Assembly (NCBI GenBank): GCA_963693305.1
Contig: OY855908.1
Span: forward strand, 3,152,501 to 3,216,500
Direction of reading: 5' to 3'
Length of the DNA: 64,000 nt
Source of the DNA: Meandrina meandrites
Lineage: Eukaryota; Cnidaria; Anthozoa; Scleractinia; Meandrinidae
In this document: positions 20,083 through 32,400 of the stretch, piece by piece
Numbering within the stretch: position 1 is the first letter of the stretch
Layout: every line of letters starts with the position of its first letter
The notes under the pieces: model-generated
Told to the model about the DNA's origin: nothing
What the model saw: only the letters and a program-made list of their open reading frames with translations
Databases searched by the model: none
Made by a program: the position numbers and the translations under genes

Positions 20083-23000
20083 ATGTCGGAAGAAAACAAG
20101 GTACATTAACAAATTTCTTGTTGTAATATACTTTTTTCTTTGTTCTCTGGTCAACTCAAACCTTGTATGAGTTGCATTAATCGATTTTCTTATTAGGAGG
20201 TGAAACCTGAGTCAGAGCACATCAACTTGAAAGTGATGGGTCAGGTAAGCTCCATTGATTTCGTCGTTTGCGTGCTCAGCGTCCAAATCGCGGCTTTATT
20301 TCATGTTCTCGAGAAAGAATTTACATTTTAACCTTCCCAGTAAGACGTCGTTTCTGATCCTTTTGGTTAATCGCAAAACATGCTTGATTTGATAGAACTT
20401 ACGCGTCATAAACGATTTTGGATCCAGGAAAAGCTAGAGATGGCAGTCAGAGCGAAAAAGGTTAACATTTTTCACTTCGCGTTCTGCAAAGAGACAGTTC
20501 CTCTTTCGAAGTCTTGCTTTTCCTTAATACCCAACGCGTATTCCGCGTTTCGTGGCCGATGTTTTTCTTTTTTTCTCGAAATGTTTCGATTTCACTGCTG
20601 TTTTGTTGACTTACTGTGCGGGTGTAATGTTAATGGCGGGAAATGCTGCACGTGCTTTTGTCCGATCTGCGATTTGCCCGGCTTTTAGTTTTGCCGATGT
20701 TTTCAAACTGCATTTACTCACTGATTTTCTCTTCTCGCAACACAGGACAACACAGAAGTACATTTCAAGATCAAGAAAACCACACAACTAAAAAAACTGA
20801 AACAGGCCTACTGCGATCGCCAGGTAAAAATCGCAGCTTTGACATATTAAAATCACCAGTGTCATTTGATATTATCGTTAGCTATTGTTGTTGTGGTTCG
20901 TTCTTTTAAGGTTACTTCCCACCTTCAAGAGTGAAAAAAAAATCATTTTTTCTTTTATTTGCCTAAATTAAAGTTTGTCATTTTATCTAACATTTACAGA
21001 AAAAAAAAATGAAAATCTCAAAAATCGCCGACGTTATTTAAGAAAACATGTTTTCCAATAAAAGTTAATAAATTATGAAGGTGTCATAATCTCATAAGTA
21101 GGTGACGTCTCGGAGGAAATTTCGCGGGAAGCGGGTTCTTATTTCATGTGATTTGCATATTTTCTTTGTGCGTTGCGCGTTCGAGTTTCATGGAGAAATC
21201 TAAAACAGAAAGAAGTCCTTGGGTAAAATCAAGGAAAAAACCCGGGCCAAAGAAGAGAAAAAGGAAAGGTTTTGCGGAAGAAACGAAAAAAAGCCTCGCA
21301 GAAAGCGACAAAGGCTCTTGGTTCGGCCAAGCACTTTTGTCGACATCGACCGATGAACACGAACGGTCTAATTCAGCTGGTTCAGTTGGTTCTACTCCGC
21401 TCCACGCTCGCGTCCAGGTTTCTTACAAAGAAGTCACCATCATACCTAAATTTTGTCAGCCATAGATTTGGAAATGTGCTTTCCTTTGACTTAAAATAAT
21501 TTATAAATCAACAAAACACAACCTACCCCAAAGACCTCATTTCGGAAATGAGAGCAGCCTGAATGCTCTTGCTCGATTCGATCAATTCTGCTTCGGTTGA
21601 CGCGTTACGTTTCTTGCCGCGGGATTTCCCCTTGCCTTTGGCAACTTTACCCATTGCGAGGATTGCTTTCGTCTTGCCGGTCAAAAGATCGAAAACGTGA
21701 CTGTAATGCAATACTTTTCCCGGGAAATTCTAACCCATTGTAGTTGACGCCAGGAGGTCCTGTTACGCCATTGGCTTGCGGTTTCAAGAGGCGACATAAT
21801 CTCCTGGGGCGTCGTGAGTTGTTTACAAACCTTTTAGAGCGAAAATCTCGCGATTGATTTCTCGTAGGATGTTTCGACTTTGAGCGAATTAATAGGGTAT
21901 GTAGATTTCACGGATTTTCATAAAATTTGGCCAAAGCATTCCACGGATAATAACAAACAAAACCGTGTCAGGAAATTATCATATTTGAAATATTTTTCCC
22001 GTGGCGACCATTTACGTAACGCGTCTCGTATATTTTTAGCTTCTCCAACTTTGGACTAGGATATCTTGGCAACCAATCAGAATATCGAAAAAGCCTGACA
22101 CAGTTTTGTTGATTGATGCCTGTTGAATAAGACTGTGCAGCCATTTTGCTCGTGCCGCGGCATTCGATACCCGATTAATTCACGAGATCAACTCTCGGTC
22201 GTTTTACGGTTTCCCAGCTTCTGACACTTCCCAAAAGAAAAAGTCACTTAAATTATATTTTTTCCAAAACCTACATTTATTAAGCTTTCTACTGATATAT
22301 AGTTTGTTTAGGTTTTATTGAAACTGGCGCACGTACGAATTTTTTCCTGAAGGGCACCCGCGAAGGTGGGAAGTAACCTTAATTGTTATAAAATGCAAAT
22401 GAAAGGCGGTTTTATAAAATTATGGAGCAACTTCAAAATACCCAGCCACTTTGGAGCATTATTGAGTCCCTTTTGACTAGTGCCTGCAAACAAATTTCTT
22501 TATCCAATTTTTCTCTTTTTATTATTATCATTACCCATTTTTGTCAAAAATCTAGTCTCATCTTGCCCCACAAACTCAACTGTTTCAAATTGAAGGAATA
22601 AGGGAGCTGACCTAGAAATGAAGGTTGGTGCACACAAGATGACGTGCCCCTGCCACTACTCCAATTGCATATTATTAACCTCTTGCAGGGATTAGCTACA
22701 GGGACTTGTCCCCTTGTGTGCACCAACCTTTAAACCCCATTAAACATACACTGTGAGTTTATAAACAACGTCAAACCAAAAAAAGTGCTCCCATGAAGCT
22801 CATACCGTTGTGCTTTTATGAAAGTTAGAAACAAGTATACAAAAAAACATCAAGAAAGCAGTATACAAAACAACAAGCATTTTAAAGAAAATAGTACAAT
22901 GTATGTCAAAATGTACTGGTGCCTTGTTAATCTAAATCACCCAAATCTAATTACTATTAAAATGCCGGTTAATAAGCCGCCTCACTTATAAGTCCCCTGG

Positions 23001-24609
23001 TTTTTTAGACCATCCATCAGCTAACAAAAAAATGTTTCAGTTATAATCCTTCCCCCATCCAACTTTTCTATTATTAACTTACTAGCATCCTCAAAGAAAA
23101 TTGTACATCAAATATTATCATCTTCAACACCTGACTCGTCCCCAGTCGTCTTCATATAACACGCGGCAAAGGAAGAGTTGCACACAAGGTAGGGGAGCAG
23201 GGGCTTTCTCCCAACCCATCTCACCTTGCGCTCCCTTTCTCGGTACCCATCTCTCCCTACACTCTCCTTGTGCGCTGTATGAAGACGACTGGGGACGAGT
23301 CAGCTTCAACACACAAGTTTCCATGAGATGGTGTTCAGCTGCATTAAAAGCACACGATACATTTAACTTATATGCATTAATCAGGGTTTCAATAAGAGTC
23401 GGTTGCCAGTGGTCTAACGCTGCCAATAGGGCATCTTAACATCATTGTTAAGATTTTATTTAGTTTGTTTTGCCCTATGACCACTTTTGTAGTCACAACC
23501 TTCTATTCCTTCCTTGGTAGCCGCTTATAACAAATGTTATTGAAACCCCTGATTTTGCTTATTCCTTCTATTCCCAAATATAAATGGAATTTTCCATCAG
23601 AATAACCTCTTGCCAAGGGTCATGTATGATTAAGTAAAATAACTTGACATGATTTGAATTCCAAAACAGCTAGATACCTTGACTTCATCACAAAATAAAC
23701 CAATTTCTTGTATCAACACCCCACAGTATAACACAGCTTCTCCGCAGTTTATTGATTAAATCCATGTTAAGGTTTTGACTTTTTTTAATGTGTAGGGAGT
23801 TCCTCTTAATTCACTTCGCTTCCTCTTTGACGGACAAAGAATAAACGATGACCAGACACCAAAAGATGTAAGTATCAGACAAATGATTTGCACAGTCAAA
23901 TATATCACAGGAACATGTACTGGTAGCATTGCGTTTCAATTGTCAATAATTATTACAGTTAAATAAACTCAACCGGGACCACCCAACATTTTTTGGCCAA
24001 TCACAAGACAAGCTCAGAACAAAAGAATTGGACTTCATTCATCAGCGGACCAACCACATATAGGGTCAAATTTAATGGATGATGAAGAAAGTCCAATTCT
24101 TTTGTTCTTAACTTGTCTTGCGATTGGCTAAAAAATATTTGGTGGCCCAGTTGAGTTCGTTTCACTGTAAATAGCTTGTATTCTCACTGGTATCTTTCTC
24201 TGATAAAGCTATTCTTTATCATAGTTTATAACACGGCTTGCAGAACCATGCAATCAAATTCAATATATGCACGTTTGCACCATAATTCAATTGTGCACAC
24301 TCATAGCGAGTAAATTGCTTTGCCAGAATTTTTTCTCGCACAAGTTTTGGCGTGTGTTTTGTTGCACACTGGCACTGCTATAACAATTGGTCCATGCTTT
24401 TAGCTGTGCACTATCAAGTTGTGCAGCTTGGGTTCTATCGTCACCATTTTGAGCACAAAATGATATGGCTATGATCTTTTTCAGGGTGTCAATGAATAGA
24501 AAGCAGAGGTTTTATTGCTTACATGAATCAATCCACTTTTCCTTTTTAGCTTGAAATGGAAGATGATGATGTAATTGAAGTGTATCAAGAGCAGACAGGA
24601 GGCCGATGA
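20083..24609 (+). CDS. SUMO: Small ubiquitin-like modifier (SUMO)
   Basis: Five exons: 20083-20100, 20197-20244, 20746-20823, 23796-23867 and 24550-24609. All introns are GT-AG and phase 0, giving 91 residues. The protein has the ubiquitin-like fold signature [40 protein letters not shown] and [13 protein letters not shown]. Processing after the GG removes a single Arg, exposing the diglycine used by E1 (SAE1/UBA2) and UBC9 for conjugation, mainly nuclear. The core is closer to vertebrate SUMO1, but the N-terminus holds VKPE (Lys9), a psi-K-x-E consensus like the chain-forming site of SUMO2/3. A possible ATTAAA polyadenylation signal lies at 24941-24946. Transposons fill the 3-kb third intron. 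Confidence 0.97.
20910..22378. mobile_element. TTAA-specific DNA transposon in SUMO intron 3
   Basis: TIRs GGTTACTTCCCACCTTC / GAAGGTGGGAAGTAACC are flanked by TTAA at 20906-20909 and 22379-22382. The 1469-bp interior contains two short basic ORFs. The plus-strand one (21148-21465) has [13 protein letters not shown]. The minus-strand one (21523-21711) has [10 protein letters not shown] followed by an amphipathic stretch. Neither looks like a complete transposase, so the element is probably non-autonomous, or a decayed Kolobok/piggyBac/IS4EU-type element. Confidence 0.75.
22621..22730. mobile_element. 110-bp MITE in SUMO intron 3
   Basis: AAGGTTGGTGCACACAAG at 22621-22638 is mirrored by CTTGTGTGCACCAACCTT at 22713-22730. 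No coding capacity. Confidence 0.75.
23131..23303. mobile_element. MITE with 9-bp target duplication in SUMO intron 3
   Basis: 26-bp TIRs beginning CTGACTCGTCCCCAGTCGTC are flanked by identical CTTCAACAC at 23122-23130 and 23304-23312. The 9-bp duplication fits a Mutator-like source. The ORFs in the interior on both strands are by-products. Confidence 0.85.
23956..24167. mobile_element. Tc1/mariner-type MITE with about 80-bp TIRs in SUMO intron 4
   Basis: Ends CAGT...ACTG are flanked by TA. The arms share GCAAGACAAG- and AACAAAAGAATTGGACTT-type strings and are about 80 bp long around a short core. It lies between SUMO exons 4 and 5. Confidence 0.75.
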
Positions 24610-27600
24610 ATTTTATTCCAGATCTATAAACGTTAACATCCACCTTAGTTTGTCTCTTTCTCCTTTGAAAACAAAGGACATCGTATATCCTGTTTTGTTT
24701 GACGTAGGCTCCTTAGATTATTCTGTATATGCAAATCATTGCTTTTATAAGAAGTCTTTGTGAAGAAACAGGGCATTTTATATTTGTTTGTATCGCCGCT
24801 GTGCATAAAGGACTTAGTCTACTATAATTTTGTGTGAATAGTTTATTGGCATTTTCTCCTGTCCAGTCATTTTGATTCAACTTATTGTTTAGTTTCAGTA
24901 AAATATGCAAATGCATTGTTTGTAAAGTCCAGCTGAGCCCATTAAAGATGTACTTTTAAATGATTCTTTCAGCATTCTTAAGTCATTACAATTGTGTCAT
25001 TGTATAATACATGAAACAAGAGTCGTCTCACGCTATCCAATTATCATGTTTCTGCCCCAACCCTTATTGCAAACCACCAAATTCAAGGAAGACTAAAAAA
25101 GAGGGTGGCTTTCTTTGGGAGAACGTAAAGGATAAATGTAGGATCGATAGGATTTTTCAACTCAGATCACACAGATACTTTGCTCTCAAAGAAACAAGGA
25201 ATGCAAAAATGGATTAATTTGCCATGACAATTCCGTAACTGCTCGCACTGAACATAAAATATCAGTATTTATTTTTTATTTTATGCCAAAATCATTTCAA
25301 CATACAAAAGCTTTCACAAAAATCACACGATGAAGCAGTTCTTCTTTAGCTTGAAGCATAATTGGTGAAAACGCATCTAAGGTGAAGAATTCTGCAAAAA
25401 CATGATCAACCCAAACTACACTTGTGATGATTCCAGAGAGGTACAGCTACCATAGGCACACAGCGACTGCTCTAGAAAACATGCATTCAGTTTAAAATGA
25501 CACTTCACAACTGATCAAGCTACCGTTTAAAATCAATCACTTAATTTGTATTTTAATCAAAATAAATGCTTGAAAACTTACCGTATTGACAGTGTTTATA
25601 AAATGGTGTACCTGTATTTTCACTGTGAAGAACGACAGGGAATCCTTTCCCAAAGGAACACACAGATCATGAATCCTAAGAATCCCGATTTAGATTTTGA
25701 TCTAATGAATCCACTGGAGTGTGGATTCTTCAGATTCATAATCCATTTTCAGATTTTAGTAAAGAAATGCAAAATCTGTTTTTGGATACAAGAATCCAGA
25801 TTTGGATTTTCCCAAAGAAACTCACCCTCTGTTTGAATAGTGGTGAGTCTTTAGCAGCTAAGGCAAGGTTATTTTTAGTGAGGTTTTGTTTCTGTCCTCC
25901 AGTTTTGACATCAACTTACCTCAAACTCCTCACAACGTAAGCAATAAAAACACTTATGCAGAGAAACTGAACTCGAACAACCAACCCAATTTTTCTTAGG
26001 TAGCTTGATGTCAGACAACAGATACTGTTACACAAGGAAGGGGGGCGGAGGGGGGGGCTGACTGTTCCCAAGAAAAAATTCCTGGTAAGCAGTTGTGCCT
26101 TAAATTATACTCGTGCAATGAATAATGTAATTTGTGATGATCCTAAATTAGCATAAATTACTATTTTGCTGGCACAGACAAGAGGGTTTGGAAATGGGTT
26201 TGAGGTGCACAGTGTATAGTGGGATTTGAGTTTATAATCGGTGGTGAGACATTCTATGACCAGCCTTTGCCGTGTACAGGTTAAGTTTGGTTTTCTTTTC
26301 ATATTATTTGTAATCCACGGAATGATGTAGGTTTTCACTTTGATTTGTTTATTTAATTCTGCTGTTATTACATTGCTGTAAGGTCTTACATTTTGAAATT
26401 TATTTTTTCCACAGTATGTTAAATTAGTATACCCTAAAACCCCAAGGGTTGCACCACTGCCTTGGTCGGGGGTACACGTTCCCCGTTTTCTCCACTTGCT
26501 GGTTTTCAGGGGTTTTCGTGTCCAGGTTTGGTGCACTTAGTTATTATCCTTTTATTCATAGCATGTTTTATAATTATGTTGAGATGCAATAAACAGGACG
26601 GTGGCTTGGCTGGTCAACACACCCAAATTAATCATCGTCATGTGTGTCTGAATGTGTAGTGGAGGCAAAATAAAAAAATCCTGCAGATGAGTAGTACTCA
26701 AAAAAAATTCCTGCACCAAAATTTTTTTCCCCCCCTCCTGTTATTTCTAATGGTCCGTCCCTTGCTGGAATTGGGGCGCAAATTAAACAATACTTGAGGT
26801 GGTGGCACTTAATAGAAAGAGTGTGCTTAATTGAAGGAGGGTGCTAAATCACAGTAATCCTATTTCTTGGCAAATGAAATTTCAAAAAAGAAGAAATACA
26901 ACTTCTGTCCTCACAATATTAGACTTCCAAGTTTTCAGAACAGACTGGGCCATGCAATTTTATTAGATTCTGAAATACAACCCTCTGCTCACCAAGCCTT
27001 GTGTAGTCTGTTATAAAATAACATCAGGAATTTGAAGTCTTCTCAATTGTTTCAAGGTAGGGCTTTCAAGAAGTGCACAGCAGACCTCCACCACAAGTTT
27101 AAGGGAGTACCACTCACCCCACCCCACCCCCCTCTTTTGTTCAATTTGACTTTACAAGTTAAGAAACATTGTCAAGTTTTCTTTTTGTTTTTATTTCTTT
27201 TATGAAATCAGGTTGAATTCACAATAAAACGTCACAGTTTGCGATACTTTGCGTTAAACATTGCTTGTATGTCTTAGGATTTCAAAGCAAAATTGTTTGT
27301 AACCTGTTTTTGTTGAAAGCTGTAAATAAATTTAGACAAAACAGACTTAACTCTCTCCCAGGATCTGTACAATATTGAAACCTATAACTTCTTATCCCCT
27401 CCCTGCTGAAAAAAAGGTTTGCACTGGAATGTTTACATCGCAAATGCATAACTTAGATAACTCAACGTAAAGTTGTTTCCCTTAGCCCTTCAAGCCTTAA
27501 GAGATCAAACACAATTTCTCCTTGAAAGTATCACTAAAGTCTTGTTGCAGATTACAAGAATGTAGAAAAACATCGATATCATTACAAGAAATTGTCTTGC

Positions 27601-28597
27601 GGCTAAAACACCAAAATCTCAAAAGTGTGATTTAACAAGTGTAGGACAATAAGCGACAAGAATTTGTGATATTTTCGAAGCCTAAAAGGTTTAAATTAAT
27701 AGTCTGTTCAACATAGGCACAACATCTCAGATTGTATTGAACATTGTGTAGTTAACAATAACATCTATTCACAAGGGCTAAAAAACACTGTTGAGCTTTA
27801 AAGACTGGAGTTTCATTTACAACAAGTAGGATTTTAGTGTCACTAAAATAAAATCTTAACTTGTGTTGAGCTCAGACAATGTTAATTTAACTAAGGCATA
27901 TCAAAAATCCAGCGTTGCATCAATGGGCCTGTGGGATGTCCCCATTCACACTGTTGAATTTAAAACTTGACATAACTTCATGGCTAACTGGTGTAAAATC
28001 TGCTTTTTAAAATTAAAACTGTTATCACTACTGTAAATTAATTATTAGGTTCCTTAGAAGCAAATAATCTTCCACAAGCATTTATAAAAAAAAATTAAAA
28101 TTCTATGTCGCCACTGTTTAGCCAGGATTCTAGTATCAAGCACAAAATTTCTTCCTGCAAGAATAAAAAAAGAGCAACACATACTTGTAAATTACACACT
28201 CATGAGCTTCCCGTATTATCTTGAAAATTATTGAAAGAAAAAGCACTAAAATTGGTAAAGCAAAGAAATATTAAATAGAATGAAAAATGTATAATTTAAG
28301 ATTCAAAATTTCACCAGAAAATCACAAAATCAAATTTGATGAACTATAGTCCACTTTGAATTCATCCTTGTAATCCTGTGCTTCTTCCCCTCAAAAAAAA
28401 TACTTCTTCCATTTTGCAACGTAGAATCTCTTATCTAAGATATTTGTATAATTTTGGTAGTAATTGGCAATATAATTTGGAAATTAGGAAAGAGGACTTT
28501 GGATAATCAGGCATGACACTGTCTATTTAAGCAAAAACTGAACTATTGTTATTAATCAATACACCAAAATGAACAGAGCCAGCTGAGCTCACCTATT
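24610..28597. other. Convergent intergenic region between SUMO and MSL1
   Basis: It holds the 3' untranslated regions of both genes but no recognised coding sequence. Around 25640-25830 there are reiterated GAATCC/GGATTC motifs of a small repeat. 26105-26536 (minus) is an open frame with no recognisable domain. Poly-C and poly-G patches occur at 26040-26058 and 27117-27132. The long AT-rich stretch 27200-28560 has nothing I can name. Confidence 0.5.
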
Positions 28598-29420
28598 CTA
28601 ATAGGCCTTCCGTCTGCCCCGCGGTTTCCCACGACCCCTCCCAGGTTTAACTTTTCCCTTCCTCTCGATGAGTTCCCTCTTATCAAGACTAAACCACGGA
28701 ATCTCAAATTCCCTATACATATAAGAAAAACAATATCAATGTTATTACCCTTTCTGTAGATGTCTTTACGGTACTTTTAATTAGCTATCAACTATAGATC
28801 TTGATACTACAACGTATAACTCAAAATTAACACAAATTACCATCAAAATCTGAAAGTCACCAAAAGTACATGACTTGTACATGTAGCAATAAACTTTCAT
28901 GGCTGATAGCAAAAGACCCTCTGAAAGTCATGACCTCGAATGCAGCTCGACTTGTTATGAGAATTAGTCAAAACCATGTGCTAGTTTTAGATGACCCTTA
29001 CTTCAAAGGATTTATATTACTCTGATGTACATGTTATACAGATTATTTAAACAGATTTACCCTTTTCACCCTTATTATCTTAAAACATTTTCCTTTATTA
29101 AGACGGATTCACCCACATTTGGTGTGCATTTTGTTGCAACCTTCAAAAGAAGTGACACGGAAAGGTTGCTAAATCTGAAAGTAACAAGGGTCATTACTTT
29201 GGAAACTTAACCATTTGCTATTTTCACATTTCCATAATACAACTTGTTTTCCCCCCAAAAAAAATTGGATGAGCATTGTTTTCAATTTCTATTGGGAAGA
29301 TTGTAAATCCCAAGAGAAATTAAAAACAGTGCCCATGCAAAGATTTCGGGGGGGGTAAACAAGGCGTATTATAGGATTATAGCGCTTTTGAACTTTTAGG
29401 ATATTGGCGCTATATAAATA

Positions 29421-29487
<67 letters not shown>

Positions 29488-32400
29488 GTTTGGTTTACAT
29501 GTACATCTTAATGATTTGATAAACCACAGTGCCAAATTGCAAAGATCAGCGAGACCAAGTTGGCATGATAGTACGTGCAAAATAACTGAGCTCGAGAGGG
29601 CATCAAAACAATATTATTGTGGTTTTCAATATGCGAATGTGAACTCTGAAGTTCAAAGCCCAATTGACGATTGGGTTTTTCACTGCTGTCAATCAAAATT
29701 ATGGCGACAGCCAGCGAACCTTGAAACACAGAAACAAACAAAATCGATTGAAATCTACCAATCACGATGGACAGACATGACCTTTTGACCCAGCTGAAGT
29801 GAGCTTCTGTTTCCCGAGAGGTCCACTTAGATGATTGACGGCAGCGAAAAACGTAAACTGTTGGTTGAGGTTTGAATTTCAGAGTTCGCATGATATTGAA
29901 AACCGCAATAAGGTGATTTTTGATCTGCAGCATAACAATAAACTTACCTGTCTTGAAAGAGTGGAACAGGAAATCCAAAAGCTACTACTGGAACTGTATC
30001 GGAAACCTCTACTGCCATTACTACAATGAAACATTAAAATAACTGGATAAAAATCATTCAGTATTTTTTTTATTATGTGTACATTTACATGTATTTGGAA
30101 TTCTAGTCTTTTACAGAATACCAATAACAGCAAACAATTAGAAAAGAGCAAAAAACAAATATCCCAATAGTATTCAACTGTAACAGGGCTCAAAACAAGT
30201 GTTGTCCGGTCATGTGTGACAATTAATTTTCCTGCCAGGCAGGCAACATTTCATTGTCACCTGCCCAATTGGCAAGGGCGCAGACAAGTTGTCTGCCTTC
30301 TAAACCATAAAAGATAAACTAAGTGGACTTTGGGAACAAGTGTTGAATGTAAATGAATCCCTACCATCTTCAGGGGGTGGAAGGAAGGATTCTATGTCTT
30401 TTCCTTCCTGGTCTGTACATCCAGATCTTTTCCCTCTTAGTCTTGCTTCCTCTCGATCTTTGTGTTTCTTTTCAAGACTTTGATGTGCCTGAATTGCTCG
30501 CATGTGTTGAATGTCCCACCTGGATATAACAAATGGACTTATTAGCTTTTTCAACTAGAATACCAGACTAAAGTAGGTGAATAAGGGTGCATTCCTTTGG
30601 GATGACCTGGAGAAAGATCAACGATCCAAGATCTCTTGGATCATAGTTGCATCAAAAGAACCAATAAATCCACTGTGGGCAAGGATTTGTCAGCTAATTT
30701 GATGCACCATGATCTCAATGAACTTGAATCATTAATCCTTCTCCGGACCATCCCAAAGAAACACACTCAAAATGTCATGCATGTCAGCATTTGACTTCAA
30801 GACAGAGTCAATCAAAGATGGCTGATGAAAGATTAAATAAAGCAAGGGAATACAGCTTCATCAAGGTCTGTCATTTCAAAGATGGGAAAGCTTTTTTTCT
30901 CACCGTTTTCTCCTCTTCTCCTCCAGTTCCTGTTTCATGTGCCGTTTAGCAAATACTTCATCATCTATACTCTGTTAAACATGAAGCAGCGTTAAAAAAC
31001 AACAATTTGAAAGAAGCCCCTGACTTGTTCTTGATGTGCAACAATCATTGTACTTGGACAGGGCCCGCCATTTAACATTTCAAATGGTGGTCTTTTGATG
31101 CACCCCACTCCCCCACCCCTCACAATCCCAACACCTTAAATAATGATGTGATTTTAAAGTCCCACCCTAACTGGTGCAAAAACTAAGGAAAACATTCAAC
31201 CCTCTCTCTGTCACTTAACTAGCAATACAAGCTACATGCATCACAGAATATTTCAGTCTCAACTCAAATTTTCAGGCCAATTGTGTTTTTGTCTACACAG
31301 AGATTGCTTGCTTACCTTACCCTCCCCTCCCCCCACCCCTACACTGAGTAAGTCCACTTGCAGCAAACTGGTTATGACCCCTTCCAATAATTCTAGCAGT
31401 CAACAAATTCAAGAGCAAAGCTGAAGCATACCTCAATGTTGTCAAGGCAGGATGTAACACCTGATGTTTTTACTGACTTTGTACTTGCTGGCTTTACTGC
31501 TGCAGCTATTTCATTTATTTGCCAAGTGGGAACTAAAAATCGAAATTGGCTTTTCAGTCAATAAATCGCTTCTGAGACACTTGGGGTAAAGGTAATATAT
31601 TCAAGAAGACATAACGCGATCCAAGAGACTTATTTCAAGTGTTATTGCTGCTTCAAAACTGCAGGTATTGCTCGTGGCATTCTAGCAACCACTGCGTGCT
31701 TTAGGGATTGTTGTCATTTGGTTATTACAACGCAATGGAGCGTTTTCGTAATTATGTAACGGCAGCCATATTGAAGTTCCAAAACAAAGAAATGGCAGCC
31801 ATATTGGTGTACATGTACCAAGCCATCACTGGGAATTAAACTCATCTGTTGTTTTAGTAAATCAATATGGCTGCCGGTCATGTGTGTGAAAATGCTCAAT
31901 TTACCAAAATTTGCTTTGGACAATGAGGGCAGTTTTACTGTGGCAGGGATTTACAGTGCGGCTACTACAACCGGGGTCACCCAGACAAAGTTAACCAATC
32001 ACAAAGCAGAACAGAAACAATAGATTTCAACATTTTTAACTTCAGCCAATAAAATGCCGAGTACAGAACAATGAAATTTCAACTTGTTCGTTTGCCACGA
32101 AAACAGATCGATACAAATTTTGACTGTAAGGCACTGAGTTTTCAACTAATTTTGATTGTATCCCTTTTGAACTTGAGTAGTTGTGACAGCAACATTTTGA
32201 AGGTAAATATTAGCGATGTTTATGAAAGAGAAGTTCGAAACAGGGAAAGCAACGACCGTACCGTTTGTCTCAACTGTTGCGTGGCGGAGTTCGCTTGTGA
32301 CAATTTCAAGTTTTCTGTACGCCATCAACTGGAGTTTTGGTAGTACCATTTGGAAAATAAATACAAGTAATGCTAGCGAGGGAAGACTTTCTTCACGGCA

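Noticed and set aside
26105..26536. 143-residue minus-strand ORF between SUMO and MSL1
   Set aside because: No recognisable domain, no intron signals and it lies in probable 3' flanking sequence.
29486..29978. 100- and 156-residue ORFs on opposite strands
   Set aside because: They derive from the arms of the MITE at 29614-29911 and, in part, from an antisense or extended reading of MSL1 exon 7.
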